Source of the DNA: Bradyrhizobium sp.
GTDB taxonomy: Bacteria; Pseudomonadota; Alphaproteobacteria; Rhizobiales; Xanthobacteraceae
Reading direction: 5' to 3'
DNA: 64,000 nucleotides
NCBI GenBank assembly: GCA_030681365.1
Contig: JAUXWH010000131.1
Location: 1 to 64,000, forward strand
The notes beneath the pieces were generated by a model, which had not been told where the DNA came from, made no database searches, and worked only from the letters and a program-made list of their open reading frames with translations. This document shows, one piece after another, positions 27,310-37,107 of this stretch (positions are counted from its first letter, which is position 1; each line of letters starts with the position of its first letter). A program made the translations under genes and the position numbers.

Positions 27310-28862
27310 ACACCACGCAAGGATTGCGCCGCGCTCTACAGATCAATCCAGACGGCCTCGCCACCGTGTTTGGCGACAGGCGGCGGAACTGGCGCGAGAT
27401 CGGCGAACGGGTGTCGCGGCTGGCGGCCGGCCTTCGTGCGCTCGGCGCCGGGCCCGGCGAGCGCGTCGCGATCCTGTCGCTCAACTCCGATCGGTATCTG
27501 GAACTTTATCTGGCCACCGCATGGGCCGGCGCGGTGATCGTTCCGCTCAATATCAGGTGGAGCCCGCTTGAAAACGAGGACGCCCTGCGCGATTGCCGCG
27601 CCGGCGTGCTGGTCGTGGACAAGGCGTTCGCATCGACGGGCGCCGGGCTGGCGAAATCCCTTCCCGGTTTGAAGCTGGTCTATGCCGACGACGGCGAAGT
27701 GCCGGCCGGAATGAAAAGTTACGAAGCGTTGCTGGCGCGAAGCGAGCCGATGCCGGACGCGATGCGCACAGGCGCCGACCTCGCCGGCATTTTCTACACC
27801 GGTGGCACCACCGGTCGCTCCAAAGGCGTGATGCTCAGCCATGGCAACCTGATGGCCAATGCGTTGAACGCGCTCGGCGAAGGCCTGTTTCCGGCCTCGG
27901 CGACCTATCTGCACGCCGCGCCGATGTTTCACCTCGCCAACGGCGCGGCGATGTATTCGCTGCTGCTCAGCGGCGGCTCCAACGCCATTATCCAGGCGTT
28001 CACGCCGGAAGCCGTGATGGCCGCAGTACAGAACGACCGCGTCACCGACGTACTTCTGGTCCCGACCATGATCCAGATGCTGGTCGATCACCCTGCCCTC
28101 GGGTCCTACGACATGTCGCCGCTGAGGAACGTGATCTATGGCGCGTCGCCGATCAGCGAGGCCGTGCTTGGCAGGGCCATGGCGGCACTCCCGAACGTGC
28201 AGTTCACGCAGGCTTACGGCATGACCGAATTGTCGCCGATCGCGACCCTGCTGCACTGGAATGAGCACATCGGCCAGGGCCGGGCCAAGGGACGGCATCG
28301 GGGCGCGGGCCGTCCCACGCTCGGTTGCGAAGTCCGTATCGTCGGTTCCGACGACAGGCCGGTGCCCCGCGGCACGGTCGGCGAGATCGTGGCGCGCGGC
28401 GACAACGTCATGATGGGTTACTGGGAGCGCCCAGAAGAGACCGCAAAGGCCGTTGTCGACGGCTGGATGCACACCGGCGACGGCGGCTACATGGATGAGG
28501 ATGGATTCATTTACGTCGTCGACCGGGTCAAGGACATGATCATCTCCGGCGGCGAGAATATCTATTCGGTCGAAGTCGAGAACGCGATTGCGCAGCATCC
28601 CGCGGTCGCGCAGTGCGCCGTGATCGGAATTCCGAACGAGCAATGGGGTGAACAGGTGCATGCCGTAGTGGTTTCCAGGAGCGGCGCGCAGGTCTCGGCC
28701 GCTGAACTGATCGAATTCTGCAAGACGCTGATCGCCGGCTACAAATGCCCGCGCAGCGTCGAGATCAGCGAGAGTCCATTGCCGCTCTCGGGGGCCGGCA
28801 AGATACTCAAACGCGAATTGCGCAGACCATTCTGGGAAAACCGGGAGCGGCTGGTGAGCTGA
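27306..28862 (+). CDS. AMP-dependent acyl-CoA synthetase/ligase
   Basis: GIFYTGGTTGRSKGVMLSHGNL; YGMTELSPI; GWMHTGDGGYMDEDGFIYVVDRVKDMIISGGENIYS. Confidence 0.95.
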   Translation: MNTTQGLRRALQINPDGLATVFGDRRRNWREIGERVSRLAAGLRALGAGPGERVAILSLNSDRYLELYLATAWAGAVIVPLNIRWSPLENEDALRDCRAGVLVVDKAFASTGAGLAKSLPGLKLVYADDGEVPAGMKSYEALLARSEPMPDAMRTGADLAGIFYTGGTTGRSKGVMLSHGNLMANALNALGEGLFPASATYLHAAPMFHLANGAAMYSLLLSGGSNAIIQAFTPEAVMAAVQNDRVTDVLLVPTMIQMLVDHPALGSYDMSPLRNVIYGASPISEAVLGRAMAALPNVQFTQAYGMTELSPIATLLHWNEHIGQGRAKGRHRGAGRPTLGCEVRIVGSDDRPVPRGTVGEIVARGDNVMMGYWERPEETAKAVVDGWMHTGDGGYMDEDGFIYVVDRVKDMIISGGENIYSVEVENAIAQHPAVAQCAVIGIPNEQWGEQVHAVVVSRSGAQVSAAELIEFCKTLIAGYKCPRSVEISESPLPLSGAGKILKRELRRPFWENRERLVS

Positions 28863-28959
28863 ACCGCGCGCCCCGGCAAGATGCTGGTCGGCGACATCGG
28901 AACGGCCGCCTTTTTACCCCACCGCAATCGAGGGCGGGTAACGCAGCTTCGCAATCAAG

Positions 28960-29178
28960 CTAGACACGACCATGCGACGACGCCCGCGGGATTGTCGTCA
29001 TGATTGCACTTTCCGAAGCAACGTTCAGTTCTCGCTCAGCCTGACGATAGAAGTCTTCGTCTCTGTCTTTCGGCTCGCCCGCTTGCTGCCACAGCTCGTA
29101 AGCTCGCCGCGTGACCTTCATCTTCTGCGAATCTGACACTTTGATCTCCTTCGAACTGGCTTTCGGGGAGACGACCAA
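28960..29178 (-). CDS. DUF2934-type small protein
   Basis: RRAYELWQQAGEPKDRDEDFYRQAERELN. Confidence 0.8.
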   Translation of the reverse strand: MVVSPKASSKEIKVSDSQKMKVTRRAYELWQQAGEPKDRDEDFYRQAERELNVASESAIMTTIPRASSHGRV

Positions 29179-29225
29179 AACACAAGGGTGCCTCCCAACT
29201 ACGCGGTCAACCAGAGAGTCTCCGA

Positions 29226-29253
29226 GTCGATCATATAATGTCGATCATACAAT
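29226..29253. repeat. 14-bp tandem duplication
   Basis: GTCGATCATATAAT GTCGATCATACAAT. Confidence 0.7.
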
Positions 29254-29418
29254 ATTTGCGGCTTTCAGCGTGGCCCGGGGTGTCAGGAATTTCCTTACAC
29301 GAGGAAGCAGCCCCGACTCTTCACCGTGATTGCACAGACGTCGAAAGAAGGGCCTGATTGACGCATTGTTACGGCTCCCAGGCCGGCCTGGCCACGGTGC
29401 TTAACGGGAGAGACGCCG

Positions 29419-29610
29419 ATGAATTTGTACGCCGGATTATCGATGCTGGCCCTGGCGCTTGTTTTGATCTGGGCCGGACGTCCCAACAAGGCGGGTATGC
29501 ATCCCAAGTTCCTGAGGTTCAGCGCAGCCCTCGTTCTGTATCCGCCATTGGTATTGGCGTGCTTCGCATTGGGTGTGGTGACGATCATCTCAACCTGGCC
29601 GGGGAAATAG
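29419..29610 (+). CDS. Small two-TM membrane protein
   Basis: MNLYAGLSMLALALVLIWAGRPNKAGMHPKFLRFSAALVLYPPLVLACFALGVVTIISTWPGK. Confidence 0.6.
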   Translation: MNLYAGLSMLALALVLIWAGRPNKAGMHPKFLRFSAALVLYPPLVLACFALGVVTIISTWPGK

Positions 29611-29808
29611 AGCGGCGGGCATCCGGGTTTCCCGGCGAGCAATCGAAGTCCGGCGCATCCCGGCGCTCGCTTCACGTTCGGTTCACGCCGACGTGTACGA
29701 ACAGGCGTGAATTTTCTTGGTAGCGCCGTCGAACCGGTTTCTATCTGGCACCGTCGAACTTCCGTGCGAGCCATTCCGGTTTCGCCAATCAAGGAATGGA
29801 GAGTTCGA

Positions 29809-30084
29809 ATGTCGATGAAATCAACGTTGTCTGCGGCTGCTCTGGGCACTCTCGTTGCACTGAGCGCCATGTCTCCGGCTTCTGCTGCACCGAGGATTTG
29901 CGATCAAGCCGTGTCGCGGAAGGCATGCGGAGATCATATTGCCTATGTGGCAACACTTTCGCGCCAGACCCCCTCGACGGTGAACTACATAAACAACCTC
30001 GATCCTCGCTACAATCAGTCGATGCTGGATGCCGGCGGTGGTGGAGGCGGCGGCGGTGGTGGTGGCGGCGGCGGCGGCCGGTAA
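29809..30084 (+). CDS. Exported small protein with C-terminal polyglycine tract
   Basis: Signal peptide; ends SMLDAGGGGGGGGGGGGGGGR. Confidence 0.65.
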   Translation: MSMKSTLSAAALGTLVALSAMSPASAAPRICDQAVSRKACGDHIAYVATLSRQTPSTVNYINNLDPRYNQSMLDAGGGGGGGGGGGGGGGR

Positions 30085-30254
30085 GTCACACCGACCTTGC
30101 AGATGGAGCAGGACGCCGCCGGCTGAACCCGGCGGCGTTCCCGTCACTGACTGTCTGAAGCATCAGACCGGCACCATGCTTTCAAACGATCGCATTGCGC
30201 TGATTTTGCATCGAGCCCGTTAACCCCATTCGTTTACAAAGCGTAAACAAGCCG

Positions 30255-30446
30255 ATGGCAGCCTTGGTGCGGGAGATCCCCATGCAAGTCTATCCCGTGC
30301 CCGTCGCCGTCACCCAGGCAAGAATTCAGTTGCTCGCCGAGCAAGCCGCAAAGGCTCCGCCGCGAATCATCAACGATGCCGTGCTGGACGTCTTCGCAGC
30401 CAAGAACCAGGCCGAACGCGAAGCGATCGTCGACATCAAGGTCTAG
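30255..30446 (+). CDS. Small hypothetical protein
   Basis: MAALVREIPMQVYPVPVAVTQARIQLLAEQAAKAPPRIINDAVLDVF. Confidence 0.45.
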   Translation: MAALVREIPMQVYPVPVAVTQARIQLLAEQAAKAPPRIINDAVLDVFAAKNQAEREAIVDIKV

Positions 30447-30694
30447 CCTCCGCGAGCACGAGACCTACTCCGTGCCAACCTCGCCAGGGAAGCATCGGCA
30501 GGCTGATACTGGCCGCGCGGCCCCACGACGGGCATGCACACCGGACCATCCCGCGGCGTCATCAACGCGGGACGACGGCAGAATAAATTCCCCAACGTGA
30601 CCTGGCTCACAGCTTTTACCGCCCATTGACCTAGACTGAAGCACGTCGGGAACGAAGCAATTTGCTTCAAATTATCTCGCCGGAGGCTGAGGTC

Positions 30695-30853
30695 ATGAGC
30701 AAGATTGAATACCTGCAACAGCAAGCCGCCCGCGCCGAACGGCTGGCCAGGGACGTGCTGGACAGGCTGACTGCCGAGCGCCTTCAGTCATTCGCCGCCG
30801 AATGCCGAAAGCAGGCAAAGACCATCGACGAGAACCGGACGGAAGCCGCCTGA
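30695..30853 (+). CDS. Small hypothetical helical protein
   Basis: MSKIEYLQQQAARAERLARDVLDRLTAERLQSFAAECRKQAKTIDENRTEAA. Confidence 0.6.
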   Translation: MSKIEYLQQQAARAERLARDVLDRLTAERLQSFAAECRKQAKTIDENRTEAA

Positions 30854-30901
30854 GCCGCGACATGTTTCAACGATTTGGCGCCGGGAAGGTTTGTGATGGC
30901 G

Positions 30902-30928
30902 AAAGGCCCGGCATTTGACCGGGCCTTT
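30902..30928. terminator. Bidirectional terminator
   Basis: AAAGGCCCGG-CATTTGA-CCGGGCCTTT. Confidence 0.8.
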
Positions 30929-30969
30929 CGCTGTGCCCCCGCGGGTGGTTTGCCGGGCGAGATCTTCCG

Positions 30970-32775
30970 CTACTTCGCGACGAAGAAGAAATCCTCCTTA
31001 CCCGGCAACGAGCCATAGGTGTACGGCTCCTGCCGGCCGGCGGTCGCTTCCATCACGTCATCGCGAACGAGGCGGAATACCTTGTTTATCTCGACACCCG
31101 GCGTGACGATGCGTTGAACCACCGCCACCGCAAACGGCGAATTGCCGCCTTCGCCGTCAAGCGCGACCTGCCCGTCCTTCGCGGCGAACACGACCAGGGT
31201 CGCGCCGGCAACCTTGACTTCCGCCAGGCCGCGCCCGTTGGTCGATCGCGAAGCGATCGGCGCACCGGCGGTGGACGTTCTGATGACAGCTTCCGGAGCC
31301 GCCGTCTTGCGTGGTGCAAAGGGATTGTCGCGGCACGCGTCGAGCATGACCAGCTTGATCCGTTTCGCCGCGTCGGTGGCGCGCAGCACCTGCGACAACG
31401 GAACGGCTTCGTATTCGATGTCGCGGTCGACGGCCAGCGTGGCGTCGATCGGAACGAGATAGTTGACGCCTCCGACCTCGATGCCGTGCCCGGCGTAATA
31501 GACCATCGCCCAATCGGAATTCTCGGCCTCGTTGGCGAACGTCCGCAGCGCGTCAATCAGCCTTTCGCGCGTCACGTCGCTTGCAAGCGTGACGGTTTCG
31601 AACCCGATGTTGCGAAGGGATTTCGCGATGGCTTCGGCGTCGTTGTGCGGGTTGGAGAGCGGTGGCACGCTCCGGTAAGCCGAATTGCCGATCACGAGCG
31701 CGACTCGACGACCACGCTTTTCGGCTGGCTGGGTCGCGACCGCCGCAACCAGCGCGGCCGGGGTCGGGACGGACCCGGGTGAAGCGGCTTTCACGGGCGG
31801 TGCGTGAATGATGGGCTGGACCGCACCGGAATCGAACGCCGCCAGCCGGGCCCTGGCCGTTTCGAGAGCGGACTTGCTGACGTCGGAGCGGTTCTGGCTG
31901 CGCGACGCCAGCGCCTTCTCGAATTCGGCGCGCGCGCGCTTCGGGTTTCCCAGCCGTTCGAAGGTCAGCCCCCGCCCGGTGTAGGCAGGGATGCTGTCCA
32001 GTTCGAGAGCCAGGGTCCGGTCATAGTCCGTCAGGGCCCGCTCGAACTCGCCCCTGTAGCGAAAGGTATCCCCTCGCGTCAAATAGCTGTTCGGATTTCT
32101 CGGACTGATGCGAACCTGCTTGTCCTGATCGGCAAGCGCGCGGTCGAGGTCGCCCTTCAGCCGCCAGATCTCGCCGCGATTGGCGTAGGCCCTGACATCC
32201 CTTGGGTCTCGCCGGATGGCCTCATCGTAATCCGCGATCGCCTTGTCGTAATCGCCCTTGTCTCTCCAGACCAGCGCCCTGTTGTTGTAGAAGACCGAAA
32301 AATTCGGCTCCAGCCGAATGGCTTCGCCGTAATCCGCAATGGCCTTGTCCAACTCTCCGACCAGCCACCAGGTGGAAGCGCGCACGCTGTAGACCCGGGA
32401 ATTGTTGGGATCGAGACGAGCGGCCTCTTCAAGGTCGGCAAGCGCGCGCGCCGCCTCACCCTTCCGGTACCATGCCTCCGCCCGATTGACCCAGGACCAC
32501 AGGTATTTGGGGTCGAGGCGGATCGCCTGATCGTAATCTTCAATCGCGCGGCTGAACTGTTCCTTGTTGGTGAGCGCCATGCCTCGCAGCGTATGGATTC
32601 TGGCCCGCTCATTCGGCGGTTTCATCCAGGAAAGCGCGCGGCTGCAACCGGCTATCTGACGGTCGTAATCGGTTCTCTGATTGCAATCCCGAAGATCGCC
32701 GTTGCCGGCGGCCATCGCCTGAAAAGCAGAAACTACCGAAATGGCTACGGCCAGAAAAAGCGGCCTGCTCCGCAT
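30970..32775 (-). CDS. TPR-repeat plus caspase-domain (peptidase C14) exported protein
   Basis: Signal peptide; multiple TPR units; RVALVIGNSAYRSVPPLSNPHNDAEAIAKSL; VYYAGHGIEVGGVNYLVP; LDACRDNPF. Confidence 0.93.
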   Translation of the reverse strand: MRSRPLFLAVAISVVSAFQAMAAGNGDLRDCNQRTDYDRQIAGCSRALSWMKPPNERARIHTLRGMALTNKEQFSRAIEDYDQAIRLDPKYLWSWVNRAEAWYRKGEAARALADLEEAARLDPNNSRVYSVRASTWWLVGELDKAIADYGEAIRLEPNFSVFYNNRALVWRDKGDYDKAIADYDEAIRRDPRDVRAYANRGEIWRLKGDLDRALADQDKQVRISPRNPNSYLTRGDTFRYRGEFERALTDYDRTLALELDSIPAYTGRGLTFERLGNPKRARAEFEKALASRSQNRSDVSKSALETARARLAAFDSGAVQPIIHAPPVKAASPGSVPTPAALVAAVATQPAEKRGRRVALVIGNSAYRSVPPLSNPHNDAEAIAKSLRNIGFETVTLASDVTRERLIDALRTFANEAENSDWAMVYYAGHGIEVGGVNYLVPIDATLAVDRDIEYEAVPLSQVLRATDAAKRIKLVMLDACRDNPFAPRKTAAPEAVIRTSTAGAPIASRSTNGRGLAEVKVAGATLVVFAAKDGQVALDGEGGNSPFAVAVVQRIVTPGVEINKVFRLVRDDVMEATAGRQEPYTYGSLPGKEDFFFVAK

Positions 32776-33030
32776 GATCCAATTTCCTTTGATCGGACAA
32801 TGTATGAATGATCTGCGTGTGAATGATCTTCGCAGGATTCCCGCAATTTGAACGATTAGTCCCGGATCCATGGGTTTGGTTCAATGCAGGCACCGCGGTC
32901 TTTCACGAGACCTGCGCCGCCCTGACACCTTCGTCACCAGACAATGATCCTGAACTCTGATGCGTCGGCATCGAAAGAACTGTGCGGCCGGTCACGCTCG
33001 ATTGGATTTCAGATCAGCGCATGACGGTAC

Positions 33031-33915
33031 TCAGCCGGCCCCCGCGACCTTCTCCGCCGGCCTCGTCCCCCTCTTCCCGATCTTTTCCAGCACCGGCAGC
33101 AGGTGTTTCAGGAACTCCGCCGGATTCTCGCTCATCGGGAAGTGGCCGAGGCCCTTCATGATGGCGACCTCGCAGCCTGGAATGCTGCCGGCGACGGCGA
33201 GCGTTTCCTCCGGTGTGCAGGAATAGTCGTATTCGCCCGACAGCAGAAACAGCGGGCATTTGCCGGTGTCGATCTGCGCGACGCGGTCGCGGATGTCGCC
33301 GTCGACCTTGTAGAAATGGAGGTCGCCCTTGAACACGCCGGGACCGCCCTGCATGTAATGCCATAGCGTTTCCCAGCGCTCGGCATCGGGCGCGTCGGGC
33401 CCGACCAGGCCGGAGACGATGGCGGCGGCGACCTCCCCGCCATGGACGTCGGGCCGGTGCAGGAAATTCAGGTCGTAATAGGGATCGACATGGGCGCCAG
33501 CCTGCAGGCCGATGATGGCGCGGAAGCTCTCGGGGTGTTCGAGCGCCAGATGCAGCGCGATGCGACCGCCGATCGAGCATCCCATCGCGATCGGCCGGTC
33601 GAGTTCGAGCGCGGCGACGACCTCCAGGATCATGGCGGTGTATTGCGCCGAGGTCAGCTGATATTCCTCGTTGTGCCACCCCGCGGGCGGCGACGATTTG
33701 CCGTGCCAGGGCATGTCGAAGGCGATGACGCGGTGGCGGGCCGTGACGCGTTCGTCGTTCATCAGCGCGCGGTATTGCCGGCCGTCGGAGCCGGCGGTGT
33801 GCAGGCACAGCAGCGGCGTGCCCGCGCCCGCCTCCTCGACATAGATGCGGTGAGGCCGTCCGAACAGTTCCAGATGCATGTAGCGGCCGATCACCGGCTC
33901 GAAGGTCGCGCTCAT
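33031..33915 (-). CDS. Alpha/beta hydrolase
   Basis: LLCLHTAGSDGRQYRALMND; AMGCSIGGRIALHLALEHP; KGLGHFPMSENPAEF. Confidence 0.9.
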   Translation of the reverse strand: MSATFEPVIGRYMHLELFGRPHRIYVEEAGAGTPLLCLHTAGSDGRQYRALMNDERVTARHRVIAFDMPWHGKSSPPAGWHNEEYQLTSAQYTAMILEVVAALELDRPIAMGCSIGGRIALHLALEHPESFRAIIGLQAGAHVDPYYDLNFLHRPDVHGGEVAAAIVSGLVGPDAPDAERWETLWHYMQGGPGVFKGDLHFYKVDGDIRDRVAQIDTGKCPLFLLSGEYDYSCTPEETLAVAGSIPGCEVAIMKGLGHFPMSENPAEFLKHLLPVLEKIGKRGTRPAEKVAGAG

Positions 33916-34286
33916 GCGGCCGCTCCGGTTTGGCGCGGCTTCGCCAGCACTTCCTTGAAGTAGCGGAGATTGGCCATGAAGACCTGAAGGTTGCCTTCGG
34001 CCTTCAGGACCCGCCGCTTGATCAGCGCCATCAGGTCGTTGGAGCCGGGTGGCGGCCGGCTCAGCCAGAACTTTTGCCACTCTTCTTCCGCCGCGCGCAA
34101 CGCGAAGGACGACGACGGCATCACGAACGGCCCGCGGAGCACCGACACCACCCTGCCCTCGAAAATCTGTATCAGCCAGGCGGTCGAACCGACCTCGATG
34201 AGGAAGGTGGTGGTGAGAAACCGCCCGCGCCGGACCAGCGCTTCATCCTCATTGACCCGCGCCTTAAGCGTCTCGATCATCCCCAA
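33912..34286 (-). CDS. Hypothetical protein, SCP2-like
   Basis: FLIEVGSTAWLIQIFEGRVVSVLRGPFVMPSSSFALRAAEEEW; 4-nt overlap with hydrolase. Confidence 0.7.
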   Translation of the reverse strand: MGMIETLKARVNEDEALVRRGRFLTTTFLIEVGSTAWLIQIFEGRVVSVLRGPFVMPSSSFALRAAEEEWQKFWLSRPPPGSNDLMALIKRRVLKAEGNLQVFMANLRYFKEVLAKPRQTGAAA

Positions 34287-34374
34287 GTCTCCCCCACGCT
34301 TGCGAAAGCCGGCACGTCGCCCGGCCCGGCCATTTGCCTCGCATGATCAGGGGTTTCGCCGCGGCGTCAACCGG

Positions 34375-34482
34375 CTACAGCCAGGCGCATACCAGCACCA
34401 GATTGGCCGCACAGGCCGCCAGCAGCGCGACGGTGAGCGTGACATGCACGCGCTCGCAGGAGGTTTGCAGGGTCATCTTCAT
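34375..34482 (-). CDS. Possible 35-aa membrane peptide (not in ORF track)
   Basis: MKMTLQTSCERVHVTLTVALLAACAANLVLVCAWL. Confidence 0.3.
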   Translation of the reverse strand: MKMTLQTSCERVHVTLTVALLAACAANLVLVCAWL

Positions 34483-34623
34483 GGCCCGCAAAACATCCGG
34501 CGATTCTACCCCGGGAGTCTCGCACGATATTTTTCCCGGGATTCAGGACTCGTTTACGACTCAGGGACTCCCGCCGGAACGGCCCGATTCACCCCGAATC
34601 GGGTCTGCGGCGCGGGTACGCGT

Positions 34624-34887
34624 TCACAGGCCTGAGAGTGCCTCGACGGGTGGCGCAGCCACCGTCAGCGAGGCCTGATCACCGGTCCACGCCACGCAAA
34701 CCCTCTTGCGGTTCAGGCCCCTGATGGCGCCGGTTACCTTGAGGACCCTGCCTGCCGCGCAGGAGGGGTCCTGCACGTAGGCGATCTCATAGGGAGCAAG
34801 TACGAGGGGTTCGGATTTCAGGACGGTCTGGGCAATGCACGGCGCCGAAGCGGCCGAAAAAGCAAGTCCTAACAGAAAAGCACGCAT
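34624..34887 (-). CDS. Exported small hypothetical protein
   Basis: MRAFLLGLAFSAASAPCIAQTVLKSEPLVLAPYEIAYVQDPSCAAGRVLKVTGAIRG. Confidence 0.7.
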   Translation of the reverse strand: MRAFLLGLAFSAASAPCIAQTVLKSEPLVLAPYEIAYVQDPSCAAGRVLKVTGAIRGLNRKRVCVAWTGDQASLTVAAPPVEALSGL

Positions 34888-35036
34888 GTTCGTTGTCCAC
34901 CAACCGACGAAATTCATAATAACCCATTGCGCGGTCAAGTTCCGCTGCCGGCAACATTTATTTTCAGCGGCCGCGAGGACTGCCAAGCCTTGTCCTCGCT
35001 TGCTTGTTTCAGACCCCATTGAGATGGTCGAGCATC

Positions 35037-35537
35037 ATGACAGTCGTAAAACAGCTTGTTGAATTTGTGGTTTATCCCATTGCTATGGGCGCGGGCGCCG
35101 CCCTTTGCCTTTGGGTATTGCTTGGACCCCTTCGTATCGACCGGCTTGCTGTCGCGGGACAAGGCGGCACCCCGGCAACGCCGGACCCGCCTCCCGTTGC
35201 CGGCCAGCCGCTTGCCGATGTCCCCCAACAGGGCACCGCTGCAACGGAGGACCTCTCCCCCGTTCCCGGCGACCAGCCCGCTCGCCGCTCCGGACGGGTT
35301 ACCTCTTCCATGGAAGACCTCCCCCTCGGGAGCGGTGACAGCGGTCCCTTGGTGACCCAGTTGCGGGGCGCGCTGATCAAAAATGGTTATTCGGTCGGTC
35401 TCGCCGGCGCCGATGGCAAACTCAATGACGACACGCTTGCTGCATTGGAGGCATTTCAGGACAACAATGCGTTGCCGGTGCAACCGTCCTGCGATCGGCG
35501 GTGCTGGACCGCGCTCGGCCTGTCGCGCCCGGAGTAG
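35037..35537 (+). CDS. Membrane-anchored peptidoglycan-binding domain protein
   Basis: N-terminal TM; LPLGSGDSGPLVTQLRGALIKNGYSVGLAGADGKLNDDTLAALEAFQ. Confidence 0.8.
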   Translation: MTVVKQLVEFVVYPIAMGAGAALCLWVLLGPLRIDRLAVAGQGGTPATPDPPPVAGQPLADVPQQGTAATEDLSPVPGDQPARRSGRVTSSMEDLPLGSGDSGPLVTQLRGALIKNGYSVGLAGADGKLNDDTLAALEAFQDNNALPVQPSCDRRCWTALGLSRPE

Positions 35538-35591
35538 CGCGCGGGCGCAATAAAGGCCCCGATGGCCTGTTCGGCCGGTACCAAACAAAAG

Positions 35592-35615
35592 GCCGGCGCT
35601 TGGCCGGCCTTTTCT
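35592..35615 (+). terminator. Terminator
   Basis: GGCCGGCGCTTGGCCGGCCTTTTCT hairpin. Confidence 0.6.
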
Positions 35616-35647
35616 CATTTTGATACGAAACCTGCCTCTGTACTTTC

Positions 35648-36367
35648 TCAGTACTTGGCGACGACCGGTCCGCCCCAACCGAAGCGGTAGTTCAGGCCGA
35701 CCTTGACGGTGTGGTCGTCGTTGCGAAACCCGGCACCGACAACGTCGGCTGGGCCGGCGGTGATGGTGGTTTTGCCGAAGTCATAATACTGGTATTCGGC
35801 CTTGGCGGACCAGTTCGGCGCAAACATGTATTCGAGGCCGGCACCGACGGTGTAGCCGTCTTTGCGGTTGCCGCTGGTGGCGAAGGGCTGCGGTACACCG
35901 GCAATGCTCACGCCGATATTGTTATTGTCGCGCCAGGCGTAACCGCCCTTGGCGTAGAGGAGCGCCGGCCCCCAAGTGTAGCCGATCCGGCCGGTGACCG
36001 AGCCGAGCTGGTCATTATTGCTGCCGGTGACCAGCGTGCCGGCCGGGAACAGCACGCCATTGCTGTTATTGCCGCCGCCAAGCCAGCTGTACTGGGCCTC
36101 GGCGCCGAGCACCCAGTTCGGATGGAACTGGTAGTCAAAGCCGCCCTGTACGCCACCCATGAAACGGGCGTCGCTGCTCTGCAGGCTGTTGTCGCCCGCA
36201 AACGCGCCGCCGACATGGCCGCCGATATAGAAGCCGGTCCAGTTGTAGACCACCGCGGGGGCGGTGTAGGCCGGAGCCTTCGTATAGGGGCGTGGGGGCA
36301 TGTCAGCCGCGACCGCGGGTGCGGCAAACGCGATCAAAGTGGCTGCGCCGAGCAAAAACTTCTTCAT
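35648..36367 (-). CDS. Outer-membrane beta-barrel protein (Omp25/RopB-like)
   Basis: NWTGFYIGGHVGGAFAGDN ... GYTVGAGLEYMFAPNWSAKAEYQYYDFG ... VKVGLNYRFGWGGPVVAKY. Confidence 0.93.
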   Translation of the reverse strand: MKKFLLGAATLIAFAAPAVAADMPPRPYTKAPAYTAPAVVYNWTGFYIGGHVGGAFAGDNSLQSSDARFMGGVQGGFDYQFHPNWVLGAEAQYSWLGGGNNSNGVLFPAGTLVTGSNNDQLGSVTGRIGYTWGPALLYAKGGYAWRDNNNIGVSIAGVPQPFATSGNRKDGYTVGAGLEYMFAPNWSAKAEYQYYDFGKTTITAGPADVVGAGFRNDDHTVKVGLNYRFGWGGPVVAKY

Positions 36368-36660
36368 GACTGGTTCCCCGTAATTGTCGCCATCGACATC
36401 AATCAAACAACGTGGCCTCAATTAGGTTGCTTAACGGCAAAGCCGGAGCGGCGATCGTGTTTAACTGTGACGGCGTGGCAACAAGGCCTTTTGGTTCCTG
36501 GGCCATCCCGGTTTATTTGCGGTAAAAGCCTTCGCTCGCAGCTATAGGCTGCGTCTCGGGAGGTTAGGGGCAGGTTCAAATCCTCGCTAAAATGTGATCG
36601 GTCGGCCCGCCAGCCGGCGGCGGAGCAGCGAGGCAGCCGGGGCGCAGCGGCGGGAGGCCG

Positions 36661-37107
36661 CTATCGCGTCATCTTCCCCAGTTCCGGAAACGGCGCATAG
36701 GCCACGCCGGCGCAGGGCTCTCCCGCGTTCTCGATGAGGCGATCGAGCCGGCCATCGACAAAGAGCACGGCGCGTTCGCGCGCCTCCTGATAGGAACCGG
36801 CGGAATCCCGCGCAGCAAAGCGCAGGCAGCTGACGTAACGCAGCCGGCCGCCGACGGTGCGCTGCACCGGCTCCGCCATGACCGCTTCGCGGACCCCGAC
36901 GGGATTGTTGAGGTAGGTCTTCATGAACGCCAGGATTTCGGCGCGGTGATTGGTGGGGTATGGCTGGTTGGCGACGCCGCGATCGTCCGTATAGGTGATG
37001 CTCCTGCTCTCCTCGCCGCCCGCGCAGGCCGCAAGCACGAGCGGCAACAGCAGGATCGCCGCGTGCTTTGCCGAGATCCCCAAGTATTTCTCCAAGTAAT
37101 TCCCCAA
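36661..37107 (-). CDS. Putative lipoprotein
   Basis: LLPLVLAACAGGEES lipobox. Confidence 0.65.
   Translation of the reverse strand: MGNYLEKYLGISAKHAAILLLPLVLAACAGGEESRSITYTDDRGVANQPYPTNHRAEILAFMKTYLNNPVGVREAVMAEPVQRTVGGRLRYVSCLRFAARDSAGSYQEARERAVLFVDGRLDRLIENAGEPCAGVAYAPFPELGKMTR

Noticed and set aside
27336-28661. 441-aa minus-strand ORF over acyl-CoA synthetase
   Set aside because: Shadow ORF; plus strand has complete AMP-binding motifs
36555-36592. GGTTAGGGGCAGGTTCAAATCCTCGCT resembling a tRNA variable/T-arm
   Set aside because: Only a T-arm-like fragment; no acceptor, D-arm or anticodon stem could be found, and no integrase nearby
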